The position numbers and the translations under genes are program-made. 64,000 nucleotides of DNA from Methylosinus trichosporium OB3b (lineage in GTDB: Bacteria; Pseudomonadota; Alphaproteobacteria; Rhizobiales; Beijerinckiaceae): assembly GCF_002752655.1 (NCBI RefSeq), contig NZ_CP023737.1, forward strand, positions 1,860,001 through 1,924,000, given 5' to 3'. Position 1 is the first letter of the stretch. Each line of letters opens with the position of its first letter. The notes below the pieces were generated by a model, which saw only the letters and a program-made list of their open reading frames with translations, was not told the origin of the DNA and did not search any database. Below, one piece after another: positions 46,236 to 55,288 of this stretch.

Positions 46236-48575
46236 ATGGCGCAGAGCTTTCGCGCGAAGCTTCCTTCGCCCATGCCGACGACCGCCGCTCTTCTCGCGAC
46301 GTCGACGCCGATTCTCGTCGGCGTGACGACGGGAAGCCCCGCGCTCGCTTGCGCATCCGCGCTCGTCGCCGCGCTGGCCGCCGCCGCCTACATCGAGCGC
46401 CGGCTGTCGCCGCATATGGAGGCGATGGAGAGGATCGCGGGCGGCGACCGCTACGCCGCTCTGCCCGGCGCGAGCGACCGCCTCTCCGCGCGCCTGCGCG
46501 ACGTCGCCGAGCGGATGCGCGACGCGCTGGTTTCGGCCGACGCTGTGGCGGTCGCGCAGCGCAGCCGCGAGGCGGAGCTCGAGATCCGCAACGCCGGACA
46601 AGCTTTCTTCGCGGGCCGCTTCCGCGAAAGGGCGGAAGCGGCCGTGTCGGCCTTCGACGCCGCCAGCGCGGCGATCCGGGCGAGCGCGGACGATCTGCAT
46701 GCCTGCAACGCGGAGGCGCGACGGCGGGCGGCGGCGGCGAGCGCGGCGGCGCGGGCCGCGGCCAGCGACATGGACAGCCTCGCCGGGGCGGCGCGCGCGG
46801 CGATCGACCTCCTCGCCGGATCGGCGCGGCAGGTCGCCGAGGCGCGCGGCGCCGCCGATCGCACCGCGCGGGAGCTGGCGCGCGCCGACCGCACCGTGCG
46901 CAGCCTCGCCGAGGCGGCGGGACATATCGGCGAGGTGAGCCGGCTCATTCAGGCGATCGCTGCGCAAACCTCGATGCTGGCGCTGAACGCGACCATTGAG
47001 GCGGCGCGCGCCGGCGAATCGGGACGCGGCTTCGCGGTCGTCGCCGGCGAGGTGAAGACGCTCTCCAATCAGGCCGCCGCCGCCGCATCCGACATCGAGG
47101 CGCAGATCAGCGCCATCCGCCGCGTGGTGGAGGAGACGGTCGGGGCGATCGCCGCGGTTTCTTCGAGCGTCGAGGACATGGCGCGGCTCGATCTCGGCCT
47201 CGCCGACACGCTCGATCGCGAGGCCGGCGAGCTCGACCGCATCGGCGCCCGCGCCGCGCTGGTCGCGCATGAGGTGAGCGCGGCGCTCCCCGATATGAGC
47301 GGCGTCGTCGCCGAGGTCGATTCGGCCGGGCGCGCAACGCTGACAATGGCGGAGAGCCTGCTCGACCGCTCGACCGTGCTCGCCGAGGCGGTCGGCCGCT
47401 TCTTCCGCGACATGAACGGCGGGGCGATCCGCGTCGGCGTCCTGCATTCCCTCTCCGGCACCATGACGAGCAGCGAGCGGCCGCTGCAGGAGCTGCTGGT
47501 GATGCTGATCGAGCAGCGCAACGCCAATGGCGGTCTGCTCGGCCGGCCCATCGAGGCGGTGATCATGGACCCGCGCTCGGTTCCGAGCCTCTACGCCGAG
47601 CAGGCGCGCGCGCTGCTCGAGGACCGCAAGGTCGACGCCATCTTCGGCTGCTGGACCTCGGCCTCGCGCAAGGAGACGCTGCCCGTGCTGGAGCGGCTCG
47701 GCGGCCTCTTGTTCTATCCGAGCCAATATGAGGGCGAGGAGCGCTCGCCCAATATCGTCTACGCCGGCGGCACGCCGAGCCAGACGGCGATTCCGGCGAT
47801 CGACTTCCTGCGCACGCGCGGCGCAAGGCGGTTCGTCCTCGTCGGCGGCGACGACGTCTATCCGCGCGTCACCCATGCGATCTTGCGCGCCTACCTGTCG
47901 GCGCGCGGAATCGGCGGCGGCGACGTGCTCGAGCGCTATGCGCCACGCGGCCGCGAGGATTGGGACGCCATCGGCGAGGAAATTCGCGGCTTCTGCGCTC
48001 GTCCCGGCGCGGCGATCGTCTCGACCGTGAGCGGCGACGCCAATCTGCGCTTCTTCTCCGAGCTGGCGCGGCGCGGACGCGGACGCGCCACGACGCCGAT
48101 CTTGTCGCTGTCGATCGGCGAGGCCGAGCTGCCGGCGCTCGCCCATTGCGGCGTCGACGGCGTTCATGTCGCCTGGAACTATCTCCATGCGATCGACGGC
48201 GAGGCCAACCGCCGCTTCATCGACGATTGGCGGCGCTTCAAAAGCGCGCCGGACGCCATGACCAATGACGCGATGGAGGCGACCTGGCTCGGCTTCAACC
48301 TGTGGAGCGCCGCCGTCGCCGCCGCCGGCTCATCGCAAGCGGAGAAGGTGCGCGCCACGCTCGGCGGATTGAGGCTCGAGGCGCCGAGCGGCTTCACCGT
48401 GCGCGTGGACGAGGAGACGCATCATCTCTTCAAGCCGGCTTTCGTCGGCCGCATCGATCAGGGGCGCATTCTGCCGGTCTGGACCAGCGCCGGGCTCATC
48501 GCGCCCGAGCCCTGGAGCCCCTGGCTGGCGCAGCGCGGAAACGCTCCTGGCGCGCGCCGAGCCGTCGCGTCCTGA
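46236..48575 (+). CDS. methyl-accepting chemotaxis domain fused to UrtA-type binding domain
   Basis: A 779-residue protein. Two short transmembrane helices (about 15-33 and 36-54) form a hairpin with no periplasmic sensor. A HAMP-like linker and MCP signalling domain follow, with the conserved tip IAAQTSMLALNATIEAARAG (about 241-260) and GRGFAVVAGEVKTLS. From about 397 to 760 there is a type I periplasmic-binding-like domain resembling urea/amide receptors UrtA/FmdD: IRVGVLHSLSGTMTSSE, FGCWTSASRKETLPVLERL, LLFYPSQYEGEE. By topology that domain would be cytoplasmic. It may sense an intracellular amide or nitrogen compound (inference). Confidence 0.85.
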   Translation: MAQSFRAKLPSPMPTTAALLATSTPILVGVTTGSPALACASALVAALAAAAYIERRLSPHMEAMERIAGGDRYAALPGASDRLSARLRDVAERMRDALVSADAVAVAQRSREAELEIRNAGQAFFAGRFRERAEAAVSAFDAASAAIRASADDLHACNAEARRRAAAASAAARAAASDMDSLAGAARAAIDLLAGSARQVAEARGAADRTARELARADRTVRSLAEAAGHIGEVSRLIQAIAAQTSMLALNATIEAARAGESGRGFAVVAGEVKTLSNQAAAAASDIEAQISAIRRVVEETVGAIAAVSSSVEDMARLDLGLADTLDREAGELDRIGARAALVAHEVSAALPDMSGVVAEVDSAGRATLTMAESLLDRSTVLAEAVGRFFRDMNGGAIRVGVLHSLSGTMTSSERPLQELLVMLIEQRNANGGLLGRPIEAVIMDPRSVPSLYAEQARALLEDRKVDAIFGCWTSASRKETLPVLERLGGLLFYPSQYEGEERSPNIVYAGGTPSQTAIPAIDFLRTRGARRFVLVGGDDVYPRVTHAILRAYLSARGIGGGDVLERYAPRGREDWDAIGEEIRGFCARPGAAIVSTVSGDANLRFFSELARRGRGRATTPILSLSIGEAELPALAHCGVDGVHVAWNYLHAIDGEANRRFIDDWRRFKSAPDAMTNDAMEATWLGFNLWSAAVAAAGSSQAEKVRATLGGLRLEAPSGFTVRVDEETHHLFKPAFVGRIDQGRILPVWTSAGLIAPEPWSPWLAQRGNAPGARRAVAS

Positions 48576-48824
48576 ACCCGACGCGGCTGAAAGCGCCAGG
48601 GCTCCGAATTCGGATCACGAGCAACGCTATTTCAGCGTCTTGGCCGCGCTTGTCGCCGCCATCCACGCCGTGACGACTTGCAAGGGCTGACCGGGAATCG
48701 AAGCCTCGCCCGCAGCACGATATTTACATATTGAATTGGTATACTATGCTGCGTGAGCGTTGACCCATCGCAGGTGCGACTGGAAAACTGCGCAGCGCCC
48801 CCACGCGGGCCGGAGAGTAATTAC

Positions 48825-49313
48825 ATGCAAAGAGTAGGGTTTATGCTGATTGCAGCGCTGACCGCGACGATCGCCGGCGCGGTCGCCGAACCCGGAGCCG
48901 CGCCGGACAGGGCCTTCATCTACACGGCCCCGGAGGACATCGCCTTCAAGAGCCCGTTCGGCGTCGGGCCCGACCAGGCGGTGCTCTACGGCGATCCGTC
49001 GAAGCCGGGCACATATGTGGTGCGCGTGCGCTTTCCGCCCGGCGCGCATTCCAATCCGCATTTCCATTCCAAGGATCGCCACGCGACCGTGCTGAAGGGC
49101 GTGTGGTGGAACGGCGTCGGCGAGACTCTGGACTTCGCCAAGGCGAAGCCGCTGAAAGCCGGCTCCTATGTGCTGCACCCGGCCGGCGGCGCGCATTGGG
49201 ATGGCGCCGGCGACGAGGAGACGATCGTGCAGATCATCGGCGAAGGGCCGGTGGAAACGACACGGCTCGACGCTCCGGGCGCGCCGGCCGGCTATTGGCC
49301 GAAGCCGAAATGA
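48825..49313 (+). CDS. exported cupin-domain protein
   Basis: Start ATG at 48825 with ggagag nine bases upstream; a GTG at 48753 would bury the signal peptide. The signal is MQRVGFMLIAALTATIAGAVA. The single cupin domain has metal-binding-type histidines in HSNPHFHSKDRHATVLKG and the second motif AGGAHWDGAGDE. Length 162 aa. Probably a periplasmic small-molecule-binding or dioxygenase-like protein; no partner genes suggest a pathway. A bidirectional hairpin separates it from the HU gene. Confidence 0.82.
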   Translation: MQRVGFMLIAALTATIAGAVAEPGAAPDRAFIYTAPEDIAFKSPFGVGPDQAVLYGDPSKPGTYVVRVRFPPGAHSNPHFHSKDRHATVLKGVWWNGVGETLDFAKAKPLKAGSYVLHPAGGAHWDGAGDEETIVQIIGEGPVETTRLDAPGAPAGYWPKPK

Positions 49314-49335
49314 AATCGCATCGTCGGACGTGCGC

Positions 49336-49378
49336 CGCGGCAGGGCGAGCCTTCTCGCCGAAGGCTCGCCCTGCCGCG
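49336..49378. terminator. bidirectional hairpin between cupin and HU genes
   Basis: A perfect 19-bp stem with a five-base loop (tcgcc), located 22 bp after the cupin stop and 27 bp from the HU stop. There is no T-run on either strand, but a stem this long between convergent genes suits a shared terminator. Confidence 0.6.
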
Positions 49379-49405
49379 CGCCGGGACGTCCCCGCTCGCG
49401 TCGCC

Positions 49406-49798
49406 TCAGGGAGTTGCGGCGGTCTTGAGCTTCGACAGCGGGCGAATCTTCACGCGCACGCTCGCAGGCTTGGCCGCGGCCTTCACCATCTCGCCCGTCG
49501 CCGGATTGCGCACCAGCGTGCCGGCCTTGCGGGCGGGGACCTTGCGAAGCGACACTTTCAGCAGGCCGGGAAGCGTGAACTCGCCGACGCCACGCGGATG
49601 CACGGAGCCGAGGAACACTTCCTCGAGCGTGGCGTAGACCGCCGCCGCCGTCTTGCGCGGAAGCTCGTTCTGCTCGGCGAGATGATTGATCAGCGCCGAT
49701 TTGGTGAGGCTCTCCTTGACCGGACGAACCGCGGACGCCTCGGTTTTTCTGGGTTTCTTGGCCGCCGTCGGCTTCTCGCTCTTCGCTGCCCTGGCCAT
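49406..49798 (-). CDS. HU family DNA-binding protein with basic N-terminal extension
   Basis: A 130-residue histone-like protein. Residues 1-28 are a Lys/Ala/Pro-rich extension (AKSEKPTAAKKPRK). The HU fold follows, with LTKSALINHLAEQNELPRKT (first helices), FTLPGLLKVSLRKVPARKAG and the arm region VRNPATGEMVKAAAKPA. The extension recalls eukaryote-like tails on some alphaproteobacterial HU variants and implies an accessory nucleoid protein rather than HU alpha/beta. A gggaga ribosome site is present. Confidence 0.88.
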   Translation of the reverse strand: MARAAKSEKPTAAKKPRKTEASAVRPVKESLTKSALINHLAEQNELPRKTAAAVYATLEEVFLGSVHPRGVGEFTLPGLLKVSLRKVPARKAGTLVRNPATGEMVKAAAKPASVRVKIRPLSKLKTAATP

Positions 49799-49925
49799 CG
49801 CATGTCTCCCTGCTGCAACGGGCCGCGCATCGTCGCACGATGCGGCGCGCCATCAATGTTTGCTAACGTTTCAAACGCTGATTCGCAATCGGCCCGTTGC
49901 ATTCATGCACAAGCGGCGCCGAAAA

Positions 49926-50465
49926 TCACGCGTCGAACACGCCTTCCAGCGCATAATGCGTGACCGTCTTGCGGTTGGCGATCAGCTCGTCGATGCTCGG
50001 CTCGCCCTTCAGAGCGCGGGAAATCGCCAGCTTCGTCGCCTCGTAATTGGTGCGATAGAGATCGCGCTTGTCGAGATTCGGATCGGTGGCGCAGCGCGGA
50101 TCGAGCCAGATCATGATGATCATCACCAGCTCGTTCACCTGATCTTTTGGAATGATTCCTTCCGCCACGGCGTCGACGATGGCGTCGCCGGTCGCCGCCT
50201 GCACCACGCCGCCGAGCAGCTCCACAAAATCATTGGAGCGCACCGTCATCTTGGTGGTCATCATCGTGGCGGGCCGGACCTGCTGATTGAGATCGCGGAT
50301 GACGAACATGCGCGGATGTCCCGCCACCTGCCCCGCCATCGACGCGAAGGCCTGCCCCACCGGGCCTTTCACATGGCCGATCAGCACTTCCGGCATGGCG
50401 TCGGTATATTGCCCATCCGCCGCCAGAACCGTCGCCTCGCCCGTCGCCAGCCAAATCTCGCTCAT
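49926..50465 (-). CDS. formaldehyde-activating enzyme (Fae) homologue lacking the catalytic His
   Basis: Fae condenses formaldehyde with tetrahydromethanopterin in methylotrophs. The start is the ATG at 50463-50465 (MSEIWLATGEATVLAADGQY), 179 aa. Matches to Fae include GPVGQAFA, the block ending TTKMTV, VAEGIIPKDQVNELV and YRTNYEATKLAISRALKGEP. At the place of the catalytic histidine (A-H-I-D-L-I-I-G in Methylorubrum Fae) this protein has A-M-P-E-V-L-I-G (Met24). It is therefore probably a Fae-like paralogue with a binding or regulatory role. It lies 68 bp downstream of pyrD on the same strand. It is the main clue for a methylotrophic host. Confidence 0.82.
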   Translation of the reverse strand: MSEIWLATGEATVLAADGQYTDAMPEVLIGHVKGPVGQAFASMAGQVAGHPRMFVIRDLNQQVRPATMMTTKMTVRSNDFVELLGGVVQAATGDAIVDAVAEGIIPKDQVNELVMIIMIWLDPRCATDPNLDKRDLYRTNYEATKLAISRALKGEPSIDELIANRKTVTHYALEGVFDA

Positions 50466-50533
50466 CTCGCGCTCCTCCTCATCGTGGAGGCGGTCGAATA
50501 GCATCGGCGCGCAGGCGCCGAAAGAGGGCGGGC

Positions 50534-51604
50534 TCAGCCCTGTTTCGCCCATTCCTCGGCGCGGCGGCCAACCAGCGCGGCGAGCGCGATCCCTTCCCGC
50601 TCCAATGTCGCGACGAGGCCGCGCGCGACGTCGCCGACGAGCCCCGGCCCTGCATAGACGAGGCCGCTGTAGAGCTGCACGAGGCTCGCGCCGGCCTCGA
50701 TCTTGGCGAGCGCCGTCTCCAGCGAATCGATTCCGCCGACGCCGATGATCGGAAACTGGTCCTCGACGCGGACGAAAGCCGCCGCGAGCATGCGCGTCGA
50801 GAGATCGAACAGAGGCGCGCCCGAAAGACCGCCGCTCTCCTTCGCCAAAGGCGACACCAAAGTCTGCGGCCGCGCCAAAGTCGTGTTGGAGACGACGAGA
50901 CCGTCGACGCCGCGGTCGCGGGCGACGAGTACGATGTCGTCGAGCGCGGAGAGGGAGAGATCGGGGGCGATCTTCAGCAGCACGGGACGCCGCGGATGCG
51001 CCCGCTCGCGCGCCGCCAGCACGCTGGACAAGAGCTCGTCGAGCGCCGACTTCTCCTGCAGATCGCGGAGACCAGGGGTGTTGGGCGAGGAGACATTGAC
51101 GCAAAAATAGCTCGCCACATCGGCGAAAGCCTCGATTCCGGCCACATAATCGCCGACGCGATCGGCCGTCTCCTTGTTGGCGCCGATGTTGACGCCGACG
51201 ATTCCGCCGCGCCAGCGCCGCGCCGCGAGCCGCGCATGGGCGCGGGCGTGCCCCTCATTGTTAAAGCCATAGCGATTGACGACGGCGCGATCCTCGGCGA
51301 GGCGGAAGACGCGCGGGCGCGCATTGCCGGGCTGCGGCCGCGGCGTCAGCGTGCCGACCTCGACGAAGCCGAAGCCGAGGCCGAGCATGGCGTCCGGGAC
51401 CTCCGCATTCTTGTCGAAGCCGGCGCCGAGGCCGATCGGATTGGGAAAATCGAGGCCGAACGCATGGACGGCGAGCCGCGGATCGGCGCGCGGCGGCGCG
51501 CGCGAGGGCAGCAGCTTCAGCGCCGAGATCGCGAGCTTATGCGCGTCTTCCGCGTCGAAGCGGCGCAGCAGGGACGAGGCGATTCCGCCGAGCGCCGACA
51601 TCAT
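50534..51604 (-). CDS. pyrD: dihydroorotate dehydrogenase (quinone), class 2
   Basis: Oxidises dihydroorotate to orotate with quinone in pyrimidine synthesis, at the inner membrane. FMN and substrate residues lie in [29 protein letters not shown] and [14 protein letters not shown] (catalytic Ser in the class 2 loop). The C-terminal FMN phosphate site is IIGVGGIDS with [13 protein letters not shown]. The short N-terminal helix for membrane contact is present. Its start overlaps the stop of the DUF952 gene by four bases, so they are coupled. Confidence 0.96.
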   Translation of the reverse strand: MMSALGGIASSLLRRFDAEDAHKLAISALKLLPSRAPPRADPRLAVHAFGLDFPNPIGLGAGFDKNAEVPDAMLGLGFGFVEVGTLTPRPQPGNARPRVFRLAEDRAVVNRYGFNNEGHARAHARLAARRWRGGIVGVNIGANKETADRVGDYVAGIEAFADVASYFCVNVSSPNTPGLRDLQEKSALDELLSSVLAARERAHPRRPVLLKIAPDLSLSALDDIVLVARDRGVDGLVVSNTTLARPQTLVSPLAKESGGLSGAPLFDLSTRMLAAAFVRVEDQFPIIGVGGIDSLETALAKIEAGASLVQLYSGLVYAGPGLVGDVARGLVATLEREGIALAALVGRRAEEWAKQG

Positions 51605-51945
51605 GGGAGCAGGCCGGAAAAATCATGGGAGCCGTCGGCGCGCAGCGGCGGCGCGTCGACGCCCGCGACCGCATCGAGGGCGAGGGGGCCATAGAGATGC
51701 GGGAACAGATCGCCGCCGCGCGAAGGCTCGTAGCGCAGCGCGGCGCCGAGCCGCTCGGCCTCCACGGCGACGAGCAGCAGATCGGCGACGCCGCGAAAAT
51801 AGCGCGCCGCGGTCTCCTCGACCTGGGCGCGCGTCGAGAAATGGATGAAGCCGTCGGCGAGATCGACGCCGGCGCCGGAGAACACGCCCGCGGCCTGCGC
51901 CTCGCGCCAGAGGCTTTCGGGAAGGAGCTTGTAGATGAGGGTCAT
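51601..51945 (-). CDS. DUF952 family protein
   Basis: A 114-residue protein with the DUF952 pattern: [32 protein letters not shown] and [14 protein letters not shown]. The ATG at 51943-51945 is preferred over one three codons upstream by alignment. Function is unknown; the family is often next to pyrD in alphaproteobacteria, and here the ATGA overlap with pyrD implies one transcript. Confidence 0.88.
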   Translation of the reverse strand: MTLIYKLLPESLWREAQAAGVFSGAGVDLADGFIHFSTRAQVEETAARYFRGVADLLLVAVEAERLGAALRYEPSRGGDLFPHLYGPLALDAVAGVDAPPLRADGSHDFSGLLP

Positions 51946-52081
51946 AGGCTCCAAATAGCAGGCCCGCCGCGCGCCGCCCAGAAGCTTCGCTGCGAGATCG
52001 TGCGGAAATTCGAAGAGAAATCTCGAATTTCCAGCGAATGGCGCGTATAGTTCAAAATCTCACGCGCTCACGGATCTCGTC

Positions 52082-53317
52082 ATGGATGTCGTCGCCGCGC
52101 TCGTCTATCTCGCCATTCTCCTCTCCGCCGCGCTCGGCGTCTATCTGCAGCGCCGTCAGGCCCGCGCGGCGCTCGCGCATCGCGACGCGCCGCCCGTCGA
52201 ATTCGCCGCGAGCGTGACTTTGGAGCAGCATCGCCGCTCGGCCGACTACACGATCGCGCGCATGCGCCTGTCGATCTGCGAGACGCTGCTCGAGGCGGGG
52301 CTCGCCATCGCCTGGCTCGCTCTGCTGCTCGGCCCACTCTACGCCCTGTTGTCGCGCGTCATCGCGCCGGGCCTCACGCTCAGCGTCGCAGTGGTCGTGG
52401 CGGCGGCCTTCGTCGACCATGTTCTCCACCTGCCGCTCTCGCTCGCCGAGACTTTCGGCCTCGAGACGCGCTTCGGCTTCAACCGCGCGACGCCGACGAC
52501 CATGCTGCTCGACGAGCTGAAAGGCGCGGCGCTATGGCTTCTGTTCGCGGTTCCGCTGCTCTATGGGCTGCTGCTGGCGCTGCGCCTTTCGCCGGATTAT
52601 TGGTGGATCGTCGGCTTTGCCGGGGCGCTCGTCTTCCTCGTCGCCATGACGATCGTCTATCCGAGCGTCATCGCTCCTTTATTCAATCGTTTCACGCCGC
52701 TCGCCGACGAGGAGCTGAAGGCGCGCATGGAGGCGTTGCTCGAGCGCTGCGGCTTTCAATCGGGCGGGCTGTTCGTGATGGACGCCTCGACGCGCTCCAC
52801 CCATGGCAACGCCTATTTTTCGGGCCTCGGCAAGGCCAAGCGCATCGTCTTCTTCGACACTCTGCTGCGCAAGCACACGCCGGACGAGATCGTCGCCATC
52901 CTCGCCCATGAGCTCGGCCATTTCAAATTCGGCCATGTGCGCCAACGGCTCGGCCTCGCCGCGGGCGTGCTCTTCATCGGCTTTCTGGCGCTGCATCTCT
53001 CCTTCTCGCGCGGCCTCGCCAGCGCCTTCGGCCTGCCCGACGATCCGGGCGTCGTCCTCGTCGTGGTGATGACGGCGGGGGCGCCGATCCTCCATCTCCT
53101 GTCGCCGCTGACCAATTATCTGTCGCGCCGCGCCGAGTTCGAGGCCGACGACTACGCCCGCGCGATCTGCGGCCGCGAGCCGATGGTGAGCGCGCTGACC
53201 AAATTGTCGCGCGACAATTTGGCGACGCTGACGCCGGACCGGCTCTATGCGCTGTTCTACTACTCCCATCCGCCGGCGCCGCTGCGCATTGCCGCGCTCG
53301 GCGACGAGCCGCGCTGA
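52082..53317 (+). CDS. M48 family zinc metallopeptidase (Ste24-like)
   Basis: A 411-residue membrane protease of the CAAX-prenyl-protease/Ste24 type. Several transmembrane helices precede and follow the zinc motif HELGH in AILAHELGHFKFGHV (about residue 280). The third zinc ligand is the Glu of RAEFEADDYA. The N-terminal family domain contains ETRFGFNRATPTTML, a Ste24-specific block, and SRSTHGNAYFSGLGKAK-like STHGNAYFSGLGKAKRIV. Its probable task is membrane-protein quality control; bacteria do not farnesylate CAAX proteins. Two repeat elements follow it. Confidence 0.92.
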   Translation: MDVVAALVYLAILLSAALGVYLQRRQARAALAHRDAPPVEFAASVTLEQHRRSADYTIARMRLSICETLLEAGLAIAWLALLLGPLYALLSRVIAPGLTLSVAVVVAAAFVDHVLHLPLSLAETFGLETRFGFNRATPTTMLLDELKGAALWLLFAVPLLYGLLLALRLSPDYWWIVGFAGALVFLVAMTIVYPSVIAPLFNRFTPLADEELKARMEALLERCGFQSGGLFVMDASTRSTHGNAYFSGLGKAKRIVFFDTLLRKHTPDEIVAILAHELGHFKFGHVRQRLGLAAGVLFIGFLALHLSFSRGLASAFGLPDDPGVVLVVVMTAGAPILHLLSPLTNYLSRRAEFEADDYARAICGREPMVSALTKLSRDNLATLTPDRLYALFYYSHPPAPLRIAALGDEPR

Positions 53318-53328
53318 GGCCGGGCCGC

Positions 53329-53519
53329 CGCAGGGGAATCGGGTGAATGATAACCTCCCCGACCCTCGTCCTGAGGAGCCGCCGCAGGCGGCGTCTCGAA
53401 GGGTGGCCGTCGGGCGAAATCTCGAGGTTGCTTCCCGTTGCCGTCCTTCGAGACGCCCGCTTCGCGGGCTCCTCAGGACGAGGGTCAGGATATAGTCCTT
53501 CACCCGATTGCCCTGCGGG
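53329..53519. repeat. dispersed palindromic repeat B, copy 1
   Basis: Outer arms ccgcaggggaatcgggtga and tcacccgattgccctgcgg (one mismatch) enclose inner arms gaccctcgtcctgaggagcc and ggctcctcaggacgagggtc. Each inner arm continues into a smaller hairpin (gccgccgcaggcggc; gcccgcttcgcgggc) and a cgtctcgaagg/ccttcgagacg pair. A related copy is at 59796-60005. Confidence 0.85.
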
Positions 53520-53576
53520 CCGCCGCGCGCCCCCTACCCAAAAGCCCCGCGGTCCAATATAGCTGCGGCCAGCGTT

Positions 53577-53683
53577 AGAGAGCGCTTTCCGATCGAACGG
53601 AATCGTTCGATCGATCAGAATTCGCTCCAACGAAAGAATGCGAGAGCGTTATCCGATCCAATCGGATCGGATAACGCTCTAGC
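53577..53683. repeat. dispersed palindromic repeat C, copy 2
   Basis: First hairpin identical to copy 1 (gatcgaac-ggaatc-gttcgatc). The second is a 17-bp perfect stem (agagcgttatccgatcc, loop aatc) in which bases that differ from copy 1 are changed on both arms so that pairing is kept. Confidence 0.85.
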
Positions 53684-53715
53684 CTCTCGTCACCCCCGAG
53701 GAGTTCGAATTCGCC

Positions 53716-53976
53716 ATGGCGCACGGTTCCACCCCGCATTTCCACAATCAGCCCGGCGTCGCCAAGATTCGCGTCGGCGCCAAGGAATTCATGTGCATCG
53801 GCGCGCTGCCGCCGTTCGACCATCCGCATGTGTTCATCGACATGGGCGCGGCGGACGAGGCGGTCTGCCCCTATTGCTCGACCCTCTATGTCTATGACGA
53901 GAGCCTGCACGGCGGCGCCGATCCGGCCGAATGCGTCTACCAGTCCGAGGAAATCCTCGACCCCGAAGCCGCCTGA
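53716..53976 (+). CDS. zf-CHCC zinc-finger protein (NDUFS6-like)
   Basis: An 86-residue protein of the zf-CHCC family related to the complex I accessory subunit NDUFS6. The zinc ligands are Cys27 (FMCIGALPP), His in DHPHVFIDMG and the C-x2-C of AVCPYCSTLYVYDE. It is followed after 12 bp by the FAD monooxygenase gene and is probably co-transcribed with it. A role in respiratory complex I assembly or stability is inferred from the family. Confidence 0.9.
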   Translation: MAHGSTPHFHNQPGVAKIRVGAKEFMCIGALPPFDHPHVFIDMGAADEAVCPYCSTLYVYDESLHGGADPAECVYQSEEILDPEAA

Positions 53977-53988
53977 CGCTTCGCCGCC

Positions 53989-55164
53989 ATGGCGGAGCCT
54001 CCCATCCTCGTCGTCGGAGCCGGCGTCGGCGGGCTCGCTGCGGCGCTCGCGCTGGCGCGCGCCGGCCGCCGCGTCGAGGTGGTCGAGCGCGCGCCGCGCA
54101 TAGAGGAGGTCGGCGCCGGCCTCCAGATATCGCCCAACGCCGGCCGCATCCTGCAGGAATTCGGCCTCGGCCCGGCGATGCGGGAGACGGCGCTGGAGCC
54201 GCAGGCGCTGCGCATCCGCCGCGCCGGGGACGGCGCCGTGCTGGCGAGCCTGCCGCTCGCCGCGGTCCGGGAGCGCTGGGGCGCGCCCTTCCGCGTCTTC
54301 CACCGCGCCGATCTGCAAAAGCTCCTTCTCGATGAAGCCCTCCGCTGCGGCGTCGAGGTCGCGACCGGCCGGCGCTGCGAGGGCTTTGTGCAGGACGCCG
54401 AAGGCCTGCGCCTGCGCCTCGTCGCCGAGGCCGGCGCGGAGACGCGCGCCGGCGCCGCCGTGATCGGCGCCGACGGGCTGCGCTCGACCCTGCGTGACGC
54501 CCTCGCCCTACGCCCCGACGACGCGCCTTTCTCCTCGGGAAAGACCGCCTGGCGCGCGATCCTGCCGGCCGACGCCCTCCCGGCCCCGCTGCGCGAGCGG
54601 GCGTCGCAGCTCTGGCTCGGGCCGAGCGCGCATGTCGTCCATTACCCGCTGCGCGACGCTTCGATCGTCAGCGCCGTCGCCATTCTCGACGATAGCGCCG
54701 ACAAGGGCCCGCCCGCCGAGACCCGCACCGGCGCCGAGCTCGCCGCGGCCATGGGCTTTACGCGCTGGAGCGCCGATCTGCGCGCGCTGATCGAGGCGGG
54801 CGTCTCCTGGCGGCGCTGGCCCCTGTTCGTGCGGCCGGAGCTGCCGCGCTGGGGCCGCGGCCGCGTCGTCCTGCTCGGCGACGCCGCGCATCCGATGACG
54901 CCCTTCCTCGCCCAGGGCGCGGCCCAGGCGATCGAGGACGCGGCGGCGCTCGGCCGCGCCCTCGAAGGCGCCGCTCCGATCGAGGCGGCGCTCGAGGCCT
55001 ATCAAGCGGCGCGCATGACGCGCGCCGCCAAGGTCCAGCGCGGCTCCTGGCGTCAGGGAAGCCATGTGCATCTGCGCGGCCCGGCCGCCGCGGCGCGCGA
55101 TCTGTCGATCCGCCTGCTCGGCGGTCGCGGCATGCTGGCCCGCAACGCCTGGCTCTATCGATAG
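53989..55164 (+). CDS. FAD-dependent monooxygenase (salicylate-hydroxylase-like)
   Basis: Group A flavin monooxygenase, 391 aa. The dinucleotide loop is ILVVGAGVGGLAAALALARA, the second FAD/NADPH motif is VIGADGLRSTLRDAL, and the third is VLLGDAAHPMTPFLAQGAAQ. These define the UbiH/salicylate-hydroxylase superfamily. It is downstream of the zinc-finger gene with a 12-bp gap. The substrate could be an aromatic acid or a quinone intermediate; no ring-cleavage gene is near. Confidence 0.88.
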   Translation: MAEPPILVVGAGVGGLAAALALARAGRRVEVVERAPRIEEVGAGLQISPNAGRILQEFGLGPAMRETALEPQALRIRRAGDGAVLASLPLAAVRERWGAPFRVFHRADLQKLLLDEALRCGVEVATGRRCEGFVQDAEGLRLRLVAEAGAETRAGAAVIGADGLRSTLRDALALRPDDAPFSSGKTAWRAILPADALPAPLRERASQLWLGPSAHVVHYPLRDASIVSAVAILDDSADKGPPAETRTGAELAAAMGFTRWSADLRALIEAGVSWRRWPLFVRPELPRWGRGRVVLLGDAAHPMTPFLAQGAAQAIEDAAALGRALEGAAPIEAALEAYQAARMTRAAKVQRGSWRQGSHVHLRGPAAAARDLSIRLLGGRGMLARNAWLYR

Positions 55165-55288
55165 GTCGGGCGGGCGTCTCGCGCTTTGACGGGGCGGGCG
55201 CCTATGTTAACGAGGACGAACTCCGGCCGGCGGCGAGACCGGGGCGCCGATAAAAAGACCACGACAGGGGCGGAAGGAACTTCGAGAC

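Larger units (their letters stand above)
53318..53715. other. 398-bp intergenic region filled by two repeat elements
   Basis: Contains repeat B copy 1 and repeat C copy 2 with about 57 bp between. Nothing else is recognised, apart from a likely promoter and ribosome site (cccgagg) for the zinc-finger gene near the right end. Confidence 0.7.

Noticed and set aside
48724..48752. Promoter for the cupin gene (ttgaat, tatact)
   Set aside because: The two elements are only five bases apart, and no -35 with normal spacing fits the tatact.
53329..53683. Insertion sequence or MITE with a transposase
   Set aside because: No transposase frame is present; the structures are palindromic repeats that recur elsewhere in the window.
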